Shown piece after piece: positions 1 through 5,533 of a stretch of 5,554 nucleotides of DNA (the first letter of the stretch is position 1; every line of letters starts with the position of its first letter). The stretch covers positions 1 through 5,554 of the forward strand of contig CALKVB010000017.1 in NCBI GenBank assembly GCA_937996605.1, written 5' to 3'. The notes beneath the pieces were generated by a model. That model ran no database searches. It saw nothing but the letters and a program-made list of their open reading frames with translations, and was not told the DNA's origin. The stretch comes from an uncultured Oxalobacteraceae bacterium. Its GTDB lineage: Bacteria > Pseudomonadota > Gammaproteobacteria > Burkholderiales > Burkholderiaceae_D. Position numbers and translations under genes: made by a program.

Positions 1-2212
1 AACGATAGATGTAAGTATCGTGTGATTTGTAGAAACCAGCGAAGCTGAAGTAGCCTTTGTTACCGAAATACTTCTCGTAGGACAAGTCCAAAGCCTTAGC
101 CAAGAATGGTTTCAAGTTTGGATTGCCGCCGCTACCAGTGAGGATTGGATTATTACCTTGTGTAGTCACGCCAAACTGTTGGCTTGCACGCATGTCATCC
201 ATATTGGCGCGAGACAATACTTTCGCCAAACCTAAGCGGATGAATTGCTCGTTACCCATTTCAAATGAAACGTTTGTACTTGGCAAAACATTCGTGTATT
301 TAGTACCAGCGCCAACCACATGCGATGGACAAGTTGCCGCTGTAATACCGGTACAGAAAGCCAAGTCAACTTGGTTACCTGTGGAATACTGATCCGTATT
401 CACGAATTGAACACCCACATTACCGCGGTATGGAATACCACTCAAATCACCATCGAGGTCACCCATCGCGTAAGCAGTCGTGACTTTTTCACGTACTGAC
501 CAATCTTTTGCCAACACGGATGCATCTACCCATTGCGCCAAGTTGTAGATTGGACCCAAAGAACCTTCTGGATCAAAGGAGACGATAGGCAAACCAGTCG
601 TGCCCGCCACACCTACTGCAGAACCTGGCACCACTGCTGTTGCATAACCATTCGCACCTTTCACAACCAGACGACCTTCTTGTCCAGCGCGAATTTTTTC
701 GCGATCATTGTAGTTCAAGCCGAAACGTGCCGTAACAATTGGGCCCCAGCTTACATCGTGACTGCCTGACAAACGCAGACTAGTCACTTTATCGTTCACT
801 GTAGGCAATGCAACGTAACCAGCTTGTGGAGAATTGACACCACCACCCCAGCCATCAACGTCAGTCAAGAACGCAACGTTACGATCACCGTAGTTCAAGG
901 ATGTTGTGTATTTAACGTCGTTGAAGTTACCGCCATTAAAGCCTGTGTAGCTAATCGAACCCAAGCTCGCTGCATTACCTGGTTGACCTGCAGTTGTCTC
1001 ATAGCGGGATGCGTCTTTTTTCGCTTTGGAGTAGGACAAATCTGCGTTTAATTTCCAGTCATCGATCTTCATATCAGTGTTCCAACCGATCGATGTGAAT
1101 TTATCCTTAGCAGATTCTTTATGGTTACGCACTACACCTTTGTAGTTGCTAAATGTACCCGCTGTCACAACACCGTTTGCATCAACAGTTGCATTTGACA
1201 ACACGCCATCTGGATCGTAACCACCAGCTGAGCCAGCGATCGCGCCTTCCAAACCTGTTTTCTTCAAGCTGTTGCTACCAGCAGAGTAGAACATGTCAAC
1301 AGTCGATTTGAAGTCTTTGTTTGGCTTGAATTGCAAAGTCACAGATGCTCCATCGCGATCGCTCTTACTTGTTTCAGTATCAGCACCGAAACCACCAATC
1401 GTTTTTACTTTCTTACCTTGGTAGTCTACTTCTGGACTCCAACCACCCCAAGTATTGAAACGTTGTTGCGCGCCGCCGTCTTCCTTAAACTTCGTAAAGC
1501 CCAATGCCAAACCGATAGTGCGATCTGCAAATTGGTCAACGTAAGAGAAGGAATAACGATCGCCATCGCCTTCGGATGCTGTCTTAACGCCAGTGCGTTG
1601 TTTGCGATACGCCGCAGAGATCACTTGCTTTCCGAAGTCCAAAGGCTTCAAGGTATTCAAATCGATAGTCGCTGCCAAACCTTGACCGACCAAAGAGGCA
1701 TCAGGTGTTTTGTAGATCAATACAGAACCCATCAATTCCGCTGGGAACAGATCGAATTCTGGCGCACGTGCATTACCAGTCGAAGCTTGCTCACGACCAT
1801 TCAACAAAGAGCCGTTGAAGGAAGGTGACAAACCGCGAATACTGATGTCCGCTGCTTTACCAGATGAGCGGCTACGCTGCGCTGTAACACCCGGCAAACG
1901 AGAAATCGATTCAGCAACACTTGCGTCAGGCAATTTACCGATATCTTCCGCAGAAATCGCTTCTACGATAGAAGTGGAATTTTTCTTCAAGGAAATCGCT
2001 GCTTCAATACCACGACGAATACCTGTCACCACGATCGTTTCTGTCGCCTGTGGTTCCTGCGCTGTCGCCTTCGGCGCTTCTGCTTGTTGCGCGTACACAT
2101 TGCCAGAGCTCAAGGCCAACATTACGGCGCAACCAGCTGCGATTGGGGTCATTTTCAACACAGCACGATTCAGGCTTGATACCTGTTGTTGCTGACGGCT
2201 TTTCTGTTCCAT
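1..2212 (-). CDS. TonB-dependent outer-membrane receptor, N-terminal 737 codons (partial, 3' end off the window)
   Basis: The minus frame from ATG at 2210-2212 stays open to the window edge; I checked the frame near the start, in three internal stretches and at the edge. A signal peptide fits residues 1-41: a long Gln-rich polar start, a hydrophobic stretch near 22-36 and a probable cut after VYA. A TonB box, ETIVVTG, lies at about 58-64. The plug follows, with the family pattern EAISAEDIGKLPD (84-96), VAESISRLPGVT (99-110), ISIRGLSP (123-130) and NGR (138-140), then VLIYKTPDASLVGQGLAATIDL near 164-185. The rest is barrel-like, with alternating aromatic and polar strands. Such receptors bind a substrate at the cell surface and import it using TonB-ExbB-ExbD energy. 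The pattern resembles the Xanthomonas/Caulobacter receptor group (TIGR01782-like), often 850-1000 residues, so roughly the last 100-250 residues are missing. GGAG (complement of 2219-2222) sits six bases before the ATG. The upstream LacI-type operators suggest a carbohydrate substrate; this is inference, and the actual ligand is unknown. Confidence 0.93.
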   Translation of the reverse strand, partial: MEQKSRQQQQVSSLNRAVLKMTPIAAGCAVMLALSSGNVYAQQAEAPKATAQEPQATETIVVTGIRRGIEAAISLKKNSTSIVEAISAEDIGKLPDASVAESISRLPGVTAQRSRSSGKAADISIRGLSPSFNGSLLNGREQASTGNARAPEFDLFPAELMGSVLIYKTPDASLVGQGLAATIDLNTLKPLDFGKQVISAAYRKQRTGVKTASEGDGDRYSFSYVDQFADRTIGLALGFTKFKEDGGAQQRFNTWGGWSPEVDYQGKKVKTIGGFGADTETSKSDRDGASVTLQFKPNKDFKSTVDMFYSAGSNSLKKTGLEGAIAGSAGGYDPDGVLSNATVDANGVVTAGTFSNYKGVVRNHKESAKDKFTSIGWNTDMKIDDWKLNADLSYSKAKKDASRYETTAGQPGNAASLGSISYTGFNGGNFNDVKYTTSLNYGDRNVAFLTDVDGWGGGVNSPQAGYVALPTVNDKVTSLRLSGSHDVSWGPIVTARFGLNYNDREKIRAGQEGRLVVKGANGYATAVVPGSAVGVAGTTGLPIVSFDPEGSLGPIYNLAQWVDASVLAKDWSVREKVTTAYAMGDLDGDLSGIPYRGNVGVQFVNTDQYSTGNQVDLAFCTGITAATCPSHVVGAGTKYTNVLPSTNVSFEMGNEQFIRLGLAKVLSRANMDDMRASQQFGVTTQGNNPILTGSGGNPNLKPFLAKALDLSYEKYFGNKGYFSFAGFYKSHDTYIYR

Positions 2213-2252
2213 ACAAATCTCCAAATATTTTTGTGAGGCTCAAATTCCAATT

Positions 2253-2260
2253 GGGGGGGG
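2253..2260. repeat. Eight-base G run in the receptor leader
   Basis: There are eight consecutive G on the plus strand (C on the transcribed sense strand), about 40 bases upstream of the receptor start codon and upstream of its GGAG. It lies in the untranslated leader of either candidate promoter. Homopolymers of this length can slip during replication and can also be miscounted by sequencing. Confidence 0.85.
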
Positions 2261-2344
2261 AGGATTTCTAAAACTACTGTGACTTCTTATTGCAACCGAA
2301 TTCGACTTGGCACTTTTCTTTTCCAATTAAATTCTTGAAGCTAG

Positions 2345-2372
2345 TTTGTACCAAAACTAAATCGTATGTCAA
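2345..2372 (-). promoter_or_regulatory. Candidate sigma70 promoter for the receptor (proximal)
   Basis: The minus strand shows a perfect -35 TTGACA (complement of 2367-2372), 16 bases of spacer and TACAAA (complement of 2345-2350) as a -10 matching 4 of 6. It is preceded by TGG, giving an extended -10. The start of transcription would fall near 2338, giving a leader of about 125 bases. The operators lie more than 150 bases upstream of it. Confidence 0.45.
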
Positions 2373-2470
2373 CCATAAATAATTCGAATATCTGTGACAA
2401 AAATCGCCTCCCCTCTAGAGCAAATTGGTAGAGCGTGGCTGGAAAACCACACAAATCACATTTTTTTAAA

Positions 2471-2485
2471 TGTAGTCAAACTACA
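2471..2485. repeat. Short inverted repeat TGTAGT-CAA-ACTACA
   Basis: Perfect six-base arms are separated by three bases. It sits in the leader predicted from the distal promoter. No T-run follows the repeat on either strand, so it does not look like a terminator. It could be a binding site or a small hairpin; the function is unknown. Confidence 0.4.
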
Positions 2486-2498
2486 TAACAGCAATTTT

Positions 2499-2526
2499 AT
2501 TATCAAGTTTTCACGAGAAAATTCAA
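2499..2526 (-). promoter_or_regulatory. Candidate sigma70 promoter overlapping the first operator (distal)
   Basis: On the minus strand TTGAAT (complement of 2521-2526, 4 of 6 matches) is followed after 16 bases by GATAAT (complement of 2499-2504, 5 of 6). The -35 box overlaps the palindrome at 2525-2534 by two bases, the arrangement expected where a bound repressor blocks RNA polymerase. The leader to the receptor would then be about 280 bases. In AT-rich DNA such matches also arise by chance. Confidence 0.35.
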
Positions 2527-2575
2527 AGCGCTTTACATTTTTTAGACAAGAAAACTCAAAGCGCTTTAGATTTTT
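2516..2575. repeat. 27-bp direct repeat, two copies, each carrying one operator palindrome
   Basis: Copies at 2516-2542 and 2549-2575 differ at only two positions (2522/2555 and 2536/2569). Each runs from AGAAAA through the palindrome to a T-run. The similarity extends well beyond the 10-bp palindrome, pointing to local duplication of a whole operator unit rather than independent sites. The third palindrome (2592-2601) lacks these flanks. Confidence 0.75.
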
Positions 2576-2601
2576 ACCTCACTAAACAACCAAAGCGCTT
2601 T
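2525..2601. promoter_or_regulatory. Array of three LacI-family-type operators (AAAGCGCTTT)
   Basis: The perfect 10-bp palindrome AAAGCGCTTT occurs at 2525-2534, 2558-2567 and 2592-2601. Start-to-start spacing is 33 and 34 bases, about three helical turns, so all three sites face the same side of the DNA. Each is preceded by C. An even palindrome with central CG and A/T-rich arms is typical of LacI-family operators, including catabolite-responsive elements and sugar-regulator sites. The array lies upstream of the receptor gene and overlaps the distal promoter. The regulator gene is not in the window, so its identity and effector are unknown. Confidence 0.65.
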
Positions 2602-2665
2602 CGGTAGAGTAAGTTTTTTACAATGAAGCGTCTAAAATAGTCCACAAGGAGAGCACCTTTTTCGC

Positions 2666-2684
2666 ACTACTACCCAAAAGTAGT
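2666..2684. repeat. Short inverted repeat ACTACT-N7-AGTAGT
   Basis: Perfect six-base arms are separated by seven bases. It shares the string GTAGTCA with the inverted repeat at 2471-2485, on the other side of the operator array. It may be a binding site or chance in AT-rich DNA. Confidence 0.3.
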
Positions 2685-2794
2685 CACATTATTCAACTCA
2701 ACAATAGCGAATCAATAATACCAGTTGCAAATTGGATCACACAAAATCATCCAAACAAGCTAGTAAATCACCATTCAAAGCCTAGTACGAGCTC

Positions 2795-2829
2795 AAAAAT
2801 AAAAAAGCCACGACGACGGTCGTGGCTTT
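2795..2829 (-). terminator. Rho-independent terminator of the H1-like gene
   Basis: A perfect 11-bp stem (2804-2814 with 2819-2829) encloses a four-base loop. Read on the minus strand, it is followed by T-rich sequence TTTTTTATTTTT counting the stem end. It lies about 75 bases after the stop of the H1-like gene. On the plus strand only three T follow, so it acts mainly on leftward transcripts and insulates the receptor's control region. Confidence 0.9.
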
Positions 2830-2904
2830 GCACAATAGAGAACAAGCTAAGGAGCGATATTACGGCTGAACTAATGTCGCCTGTCCTATTTCAGATGATG
2901 TACG

Positions 2905-3537
2905 TTACTTGCTTAGCTTTGGACGGCCTGCTTTCAATGCTGGTAATGCAGTAATCATCGCTTTGAGCTGCGCCATATCGGCCTTCTTCAATAGTTCTAA
3001 ACCGATACGCAGCAACTGACTCTTTTTAACTTCAACACCCGCCGCCAAGCAAGCTTTCTTGACATCGCCCAATACAGCATATTCTGCCTCAGGCATGGTG
3101 AAGCTATCACGAACCAGTTTGGGCTTTTTGAGTTTCTCAACTTTCGCGGCGGCAGTTTTCAATTTACTCTCCACTTTTGCGGCGGACTTCGGTGCAGACT
3201 TCGGTGCAGACTTCGGTGCAGACTTATTTGCCACCTTTTGCGCCGCCTTAGGTGCCAACTTAGGTGCAGCCTTAGGTGCTGTCTTCTTAGCAGACTTAAC
3301 AAGTGGTTGAGGCTGTGATTTCTTTGACATAGCTGCACTCGGTTTAGCAGCAAGCTTCTGCGGTGTAGTCACCGCCTTTGAAACGACGTTAGGTTTAGTT
3401 GCAGATTGGGGGACTTTTTTTGTTGATTTTGCAGAGACACCGCTCGGCACCTTTTTTGCTGCAGTAGCAATCACTTTTGCTGGCACAACTTCCACCTTTG
3501 CTTTAACACTTACTTTTTTCTTCGCTACGGTAACCAT
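2905..3537 (-). CDS. Histone-H1-like Lys/Ala-rich protein with ribbon-helix-helix-like C-terminal domain
   Basis: This encodes 210 residues in two parts. Residues 1 to about 140 form a low-complexity basic tail rich in Lys, Ala, Pro and Ser, with KKxP/APK-type motifs and a run of SAPK repeats at 106-121, like bacterial histone-H1-like DNA-binding tails. Residues 141-210 look folded. VRDSFTMP (142-149) fits a beta strand, a helix follows to about 166, then VKKSQLLRIGLELLKK (170-185) as a second helix, the layout of ribbon-helix-helix proteins. The end is a GRPK motif. From memory, similar C-termini occur in small basic proteins of Burkholderiales. The likely role is DNA or nucleoid binding, or binding another polyanion; no specific function is established here. 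I chose the ATG at 3535-3537 because AGGAG lies five bases before it. An in-frame ATG at 3574-3576 would add 13 residues unlike the basic tail and has no good ribosome site. The gene starts 91 bases after ppx ends and has its own promoter and terminator. Confidence 0.87.
   Translation of the reverse strand: MVTVAKKKVSVKAKVEVVPAKVIATAAKKVPSGVSAKSTKKVPQSATKPNVVSKAVTTPQKLAAKPSAAMSKKSQPQPLVKSAKKTAPKAAPKLAPKAAQKVANKSAPKSAPKSAPKSAAKVESKLKTAAAKVEKLKKPKLVRDSFTMPEAEYAVLGDVKKACLAAGVEVKKSQLLRIGLELLKKADMAQLKAMITALPALKAGRPKLSK
3185..3226. repeat. Tandem 12-bp repeat inside the H1-like gene
   Basis: GACTTCGGTGCA is repeated three times without change (3185-3220), followed by a partial copy. Being a multiple of three, it adds or removes whole SAPK units (residues 106-117 and the related SAAK) without breaking the frame. 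Diverged APK-type units continue at about 3240-3285. Confidence 0.9.
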
Positions 3538-3542
3538 TTGAG

Positions 3543-3547
3543 CTCCT
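3543..3547 (-). promoter_or_regulatory. Ribosome binding site AGGAG that fixes the start of the H1-like gene
   Basis: AGGAG on the minus strand lies five bases before ATG 3535-3537. This is why the 210-residue start is preferred over the upstream in-frame ATG at 3574-3576. Confidence 0.85.
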
Positions 3548-3591
3548 ATTTCATCATCGCACAACGTGCACATCATTAAATTTACATAAAC

Positions 3592-3619
3592 AGTATAAAC
3601 GATTTATATCATTTAACAA
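3592..3619 (-). promoter_or_regulatory. Sigma70-type promoter of the H1-like gene
   Basis: The minus strand shows TTGTTA (complement of 3614-3619, 4 of 6 matches), 16 bases of spacer and TATACT (complement of 3592-3597, 5 of 6). Transcription would start near 3585, leaving a leader of about 48 bases before ATG 3537. It sits in the short gap just after the ppx stop. With no terminator in that gap, readthrough from ppx is also possible. Confidence 0.6.
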
Positions 3620-3628
3620 GGAAACAAA

Positions 3629-5086
3629 TTATACATAAGCTTTAACGATAAATTCCATGCCGACTTCTCGCCAACACTCGATCTCTTTCTGCAACCAGTA
3701 GGCAACAGTTGGGTGCAAATTGACCCATGATTGTTTAATCTCAAGCTCGATTTTGTTCTTCATTTTCAAACGAAAATCGGCAAAATCTAATTCAATACGT
3801 GAGTGCATAAACGTCACCGCCAAACGCAGCGATAGCACCGCCTTAGCAAAATCATTGTCCGACAAACTCTCACCCAATTTACGCAGATTACCCTTCTGAC
3901 TCAGCACTAGGCGGCTCATCAGTCTTTGCTCACGCGTGGTAAAGCCTGCGATATCGCCATTTTCAACAAGATAACTCCCATGTTTATGGTAACCCGTATG
4001 CGATACCGTCATCCCCACCTCGTGCATTAAAGCACTCCAGTACACATAGCGACTCAACTGTTCATTACTTGGTTTCAATTGCTCAAAAATAGATTTCGCA
4101 ATTTCTGCAACTGATTTCGCACGAATCACATCTGAGCGGAATACATCAAGAAAATCATGCACAGCTTGATCACGCCGATCACGCTTGGTCGAACGCAAAT
4201 GCAAGTCCCACATCACCCCCATGCGCAGGCCAGCTTCAATTGGATGGAGCACAATGATATTCAATTCTTGGAAAAGGCCAATGAGAATAGACAAGCCACC
4301 GATCACCATCGCCACGCGTTCTGGCTTAATACCGGCCAGATTCAAGACATCAATACGGCCTTTGCTAATGCAATAGTCACGCAAGGCTAACAACTTTGGC
4401 AGACTCACTTCGGCATCACCAAAACCATTTTTGAGTAAGGCATCTGAGATAGCTCTGACCGTACCTGAGGAACCATAAGCGTTCCGCCAATACTCAGGCT
4501 GAAAAGCGGGGGTCGCATCTTCCAAAAGTGAGCGCACCGACACCACAGCGGCATCAAATCCGTCTGCAGTTATCACCCCATCAGGAAAGAAAGCAGAACT
4601 ATGCTTAACAGTACCCATCCCGAAAGATTCGACTTTGGCGATCTCATGCCCTCGCCCCAGTATGATTTCCGTTGAGCCACCACCAATATCGATGACTAAA
4701 CGGCGCTCAGCCGGAATCGCCAAAGTATTGGAGACGCCCATATAGATCAAGCGCCCTTCTTCTTCGCCAGAAATAACTTCAATTGGGCGCCCCAAGGCAG
4801 CCTCGGCTCGCGGTAAGAAGGCAGCTGCGTTTTTCGCAATACGGATGGTATTGGTCGCTACGCAGCGCACTTCGATATCCTTATAGCCATCCAACAGTTC
4901 TTTAAATCGCGATAAGCAAGCGAGCGCTCTATCGATCGCCTCAGGAGCTAGATTACCTTTTGCATCTAAACCTGCGCCGAGGCGGATCGGGTCACGCGCA
5001 CTTTTGATGACGCGAATAGCACTACCGTCGAAACTGCCTATGTGCAATCGAAAACTATTTGAACCTAAATCTACCGCTGCGAACAT
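3629..5086 (-). CDS. ppx: Exopolyphosphatase / guanosine pentaphosphate phosphatase (Ppx/GppA family)
   Basis: This encodes 485 residues, close to the usual 480-515 for long Ppx/GppA enzymes. The family releases phosphate from the ends of polyphosphate and/or converts pppGpp to ppGpp in the cytoplasm. The actin-like ATPase-fold core shows the phosphate-binding loop DLGSNSFRL (6-14), the acidic loop GEEEG (107-111) where homologues carry the catalytic glutamate, a second phosphate loop IDIGGGSTE (132-140), GMGTVKHS (156-163) and GSSGTVRA (205-212). VIGGLSILIGLFQEL (261-275) belongs to the nucleotide-fold C-terminal lobe. The C-terminal third is the HD-like helical domain, with W350, LMHEVGM (353-359) and HTGYHKHGSYLVEN (363-376). 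ATG 5084-5086 is preceded by AAGGAAGG with five bases between. All key motifs are intact, so it should be active. Sequence alone does not separate Ppx from GppA, and ppx is the usual betaproteobacterial name. No clear promoter was found; the 5' spacer holds a 9-bp tandem repeat. No ppk is visible in the window. Confidence 0.93.
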   Translation of the reverse strand: MFAAVDLGSNSFRLHIGSFDGSAIRVIKSARDPIRLGAGLDAKGNLAPEAIDRALACLSRFKELLDGYKDIEVRCVATNTIRIAKNAAAFLPRAEAALGRPIEVISGEEEGRLIYMGVSNTLAIPAERRLVIDIGGGSTEIILGRGHEIAKVESFGMGTVKHSSAFFPDGVITADGFDAAVVSVRSLLEDATPAFQPEYWRNAYGSSGTVRAISDALLKNGFGDAEVSLPKLLALRDYCISKGRIDVLNLAGIKPERVAMVIGGLSILIGLFQELNIIVLHPIEAGLRMGVMWDLHLRSTKRDRRDQAVHDFLDVFRSDVIRAKSVAEIAKSIFEQLKPSNEQLSRYVYWSALMHEVGMTVSHTGYHKHGSYLVENGDIAGFTTREQRLMSRLVLSQKGNLRKLGESLSDNDFAKAVLSLRLAVTFMHSRIELDFADFRLKMKNKIELEIKQSWVNLHPTVAYWLQKEIECWREVGMEFIVKAYV

Positions 5087-5179
5087 ATTCGCCTTCCTTT
5101 GATCAATCTGTGATGAAAGTCATCATAGCCTATGCGAAAGCGGGCGGGTGCAAACTTTTGCGCACGCGCCACGCTCATT

Positions 5180-5224
5180 CAGCCAAATCAGCCAAATCAG
5201 CCAAATCAGCCAAATCAGCTAAAT
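5180..5224. repeat. 9-bp tandem repeat (five copies) between the methyltransferase-like gene and ppx
   Basis: CAGCCAAAT occurs four times without change from 5180 to 5215, and a fifth copy (5216-5224) has C to T at its fifth base. On the minus strand it reads (GAT TTG GCT)n, Asp-Leu-Ala, ending in GAA TGA, but an in-frame TAA (complement of 5229-5231) just before it leaves no room for a start codon. It is therefore treated as non-coding. It lies about 95 bases upstream of the ppx start. Confidence 0.9.
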
Positions 5225-5284
5225 CATATTAATCATTTTCTGTTACCGCGCGATGACGGAACAGGGACTAGAAGGTTGTTAAGA

Positions 5285-5533
5285 TCAGGACGTGAAGAAA
5301 CGTCGCTCTAAAGATTGCAAACCCGTGGTATTTAAGATTTCTGCCAGCCGTTGCGCTGCCTTATTGCTCTTGCCACCCTTGTATTCAGCAACAATGAGTT
5401 CATTCTTCATCGAATGCTCCCAGCCTACCAGTTCGGTCACGGTCACCTGGTACCCGAGCGCTTCCAGGTACAGGCAGCGCAGGACGTTGGTCAGTTGGCT
5501 GCCCATTTCGCGGGTATGCAACGGATGTCGCCA
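5285..5533 (-). CDS. Probable class I SAM-dependent methyltransferase, C-terminal 82 residues (5' truncated by contig end)
   Basis: The frame is open from the last genomic base (5533) to TGA at 5285-5287 and reads WRHPLHTREMGSQLTNVLRC at its start. No true start codon is present; the TTG at 5519-5521 is only an internal Leu. The segment HTREMGSQLTNVLRCLYLEA, then LGYQVTVTELVGWEHSMKNE, resembles from memory the conserved C-terminal part of SAM-dependent methyltransferases annotated in Burkholderiales (Methyltransf_32-like). There the upstream missing part holds the SAM-binding domain. Because that domain is absent here, substrate and even the family are not proven. The tail (last ~35 residues) is polar and less conserved-looking. 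No convincing terminator follows, so the gene could be transcribed into ppx, 198 bases downstream. Codon usage changes sharply within the fragment. Confidence 0.55.
   Translation of the reverse strand, partial: WRHPLHTREMGSQLTNVLRCLYLEALGYQVTVTELVGWEHSMKNELIVAEYKGGKSNKAAQRLAEILNTTGLQSLERRFFTS

Larger units (their letters stand above)
2213..2904. other. Long intergenic control region upstream of the TonB-dependent receptor
   Basis: This stretch of nearly 700 bases has no convincing gene. Its short open frames lack family-like sequence, and the plus-strand frame at 2394-2585 merely reads through the operator repeats. It is AT-rich. It contains, from right to left, the terminator of the H1-like gene, two spaced inverted repeats (2666-2684 and 2471-2485), three AAAGCGCTTT palindromes, two candidate promoters and an eight-G run close to the receptor start. 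The part from about 2690 to 2794 shows nothing I can name. Confidence 0.7.

Noticed and set aside
1331..1828. Plus-strand open frame of 165 codons
   Set aside because: It is antisense to the clearly coding receptor gene; the translation is Cys/Thr-rich and unlike a real protein.
2418..2450. tRNA-like string (GGTAGAGCG after GAGCAAATT, then TGGCTGGAAAACCAC)
   Set aside because: The supposed D-arm sides are both GAGC and cannot pair; there is no acceptor stem or T-arm, so no cloverleaf can be drawn.
2394..2585. Plus-strand open frame of 63 codons
   Set aside because: It reads through the operator repeats, has no ribosome site or family-like sequence, and lies in a control region.
2804..2829. 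Bidirectional terminator
   Set aside because: On the plus strand the stem is followed by GCACAA without a T-run, and no rightward gene ends there.
3538..3576. Longer N-terminus for the H1-like protein from ATG 3576
   Set aside because: The 13 extra residues (MMCTLCDDEIGAQ) differ from the basic tail, and AGGAG lies between the two ATGs, exactly placed for the downstream one.
5122..5153. ppx promoter with TATGAT as -10 and TTGCAC as -35
   Set aside because: The spacer would be 20 bases, too long for a normal sigma70 promoter, and no -35-like hexamer sits at 16-18 bases.
5180..5224. CRISPR array
   Set aside because: The units are 9 bp and directly abutting with no spacers, so this is a simple tandem repeat.
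5240..5264. Hairpin as terminator of the methyltransferase-like gene
   Set aside because: The eight-to-nine-base arms pair only with a bulge, and no T-run follows on the minus strand.
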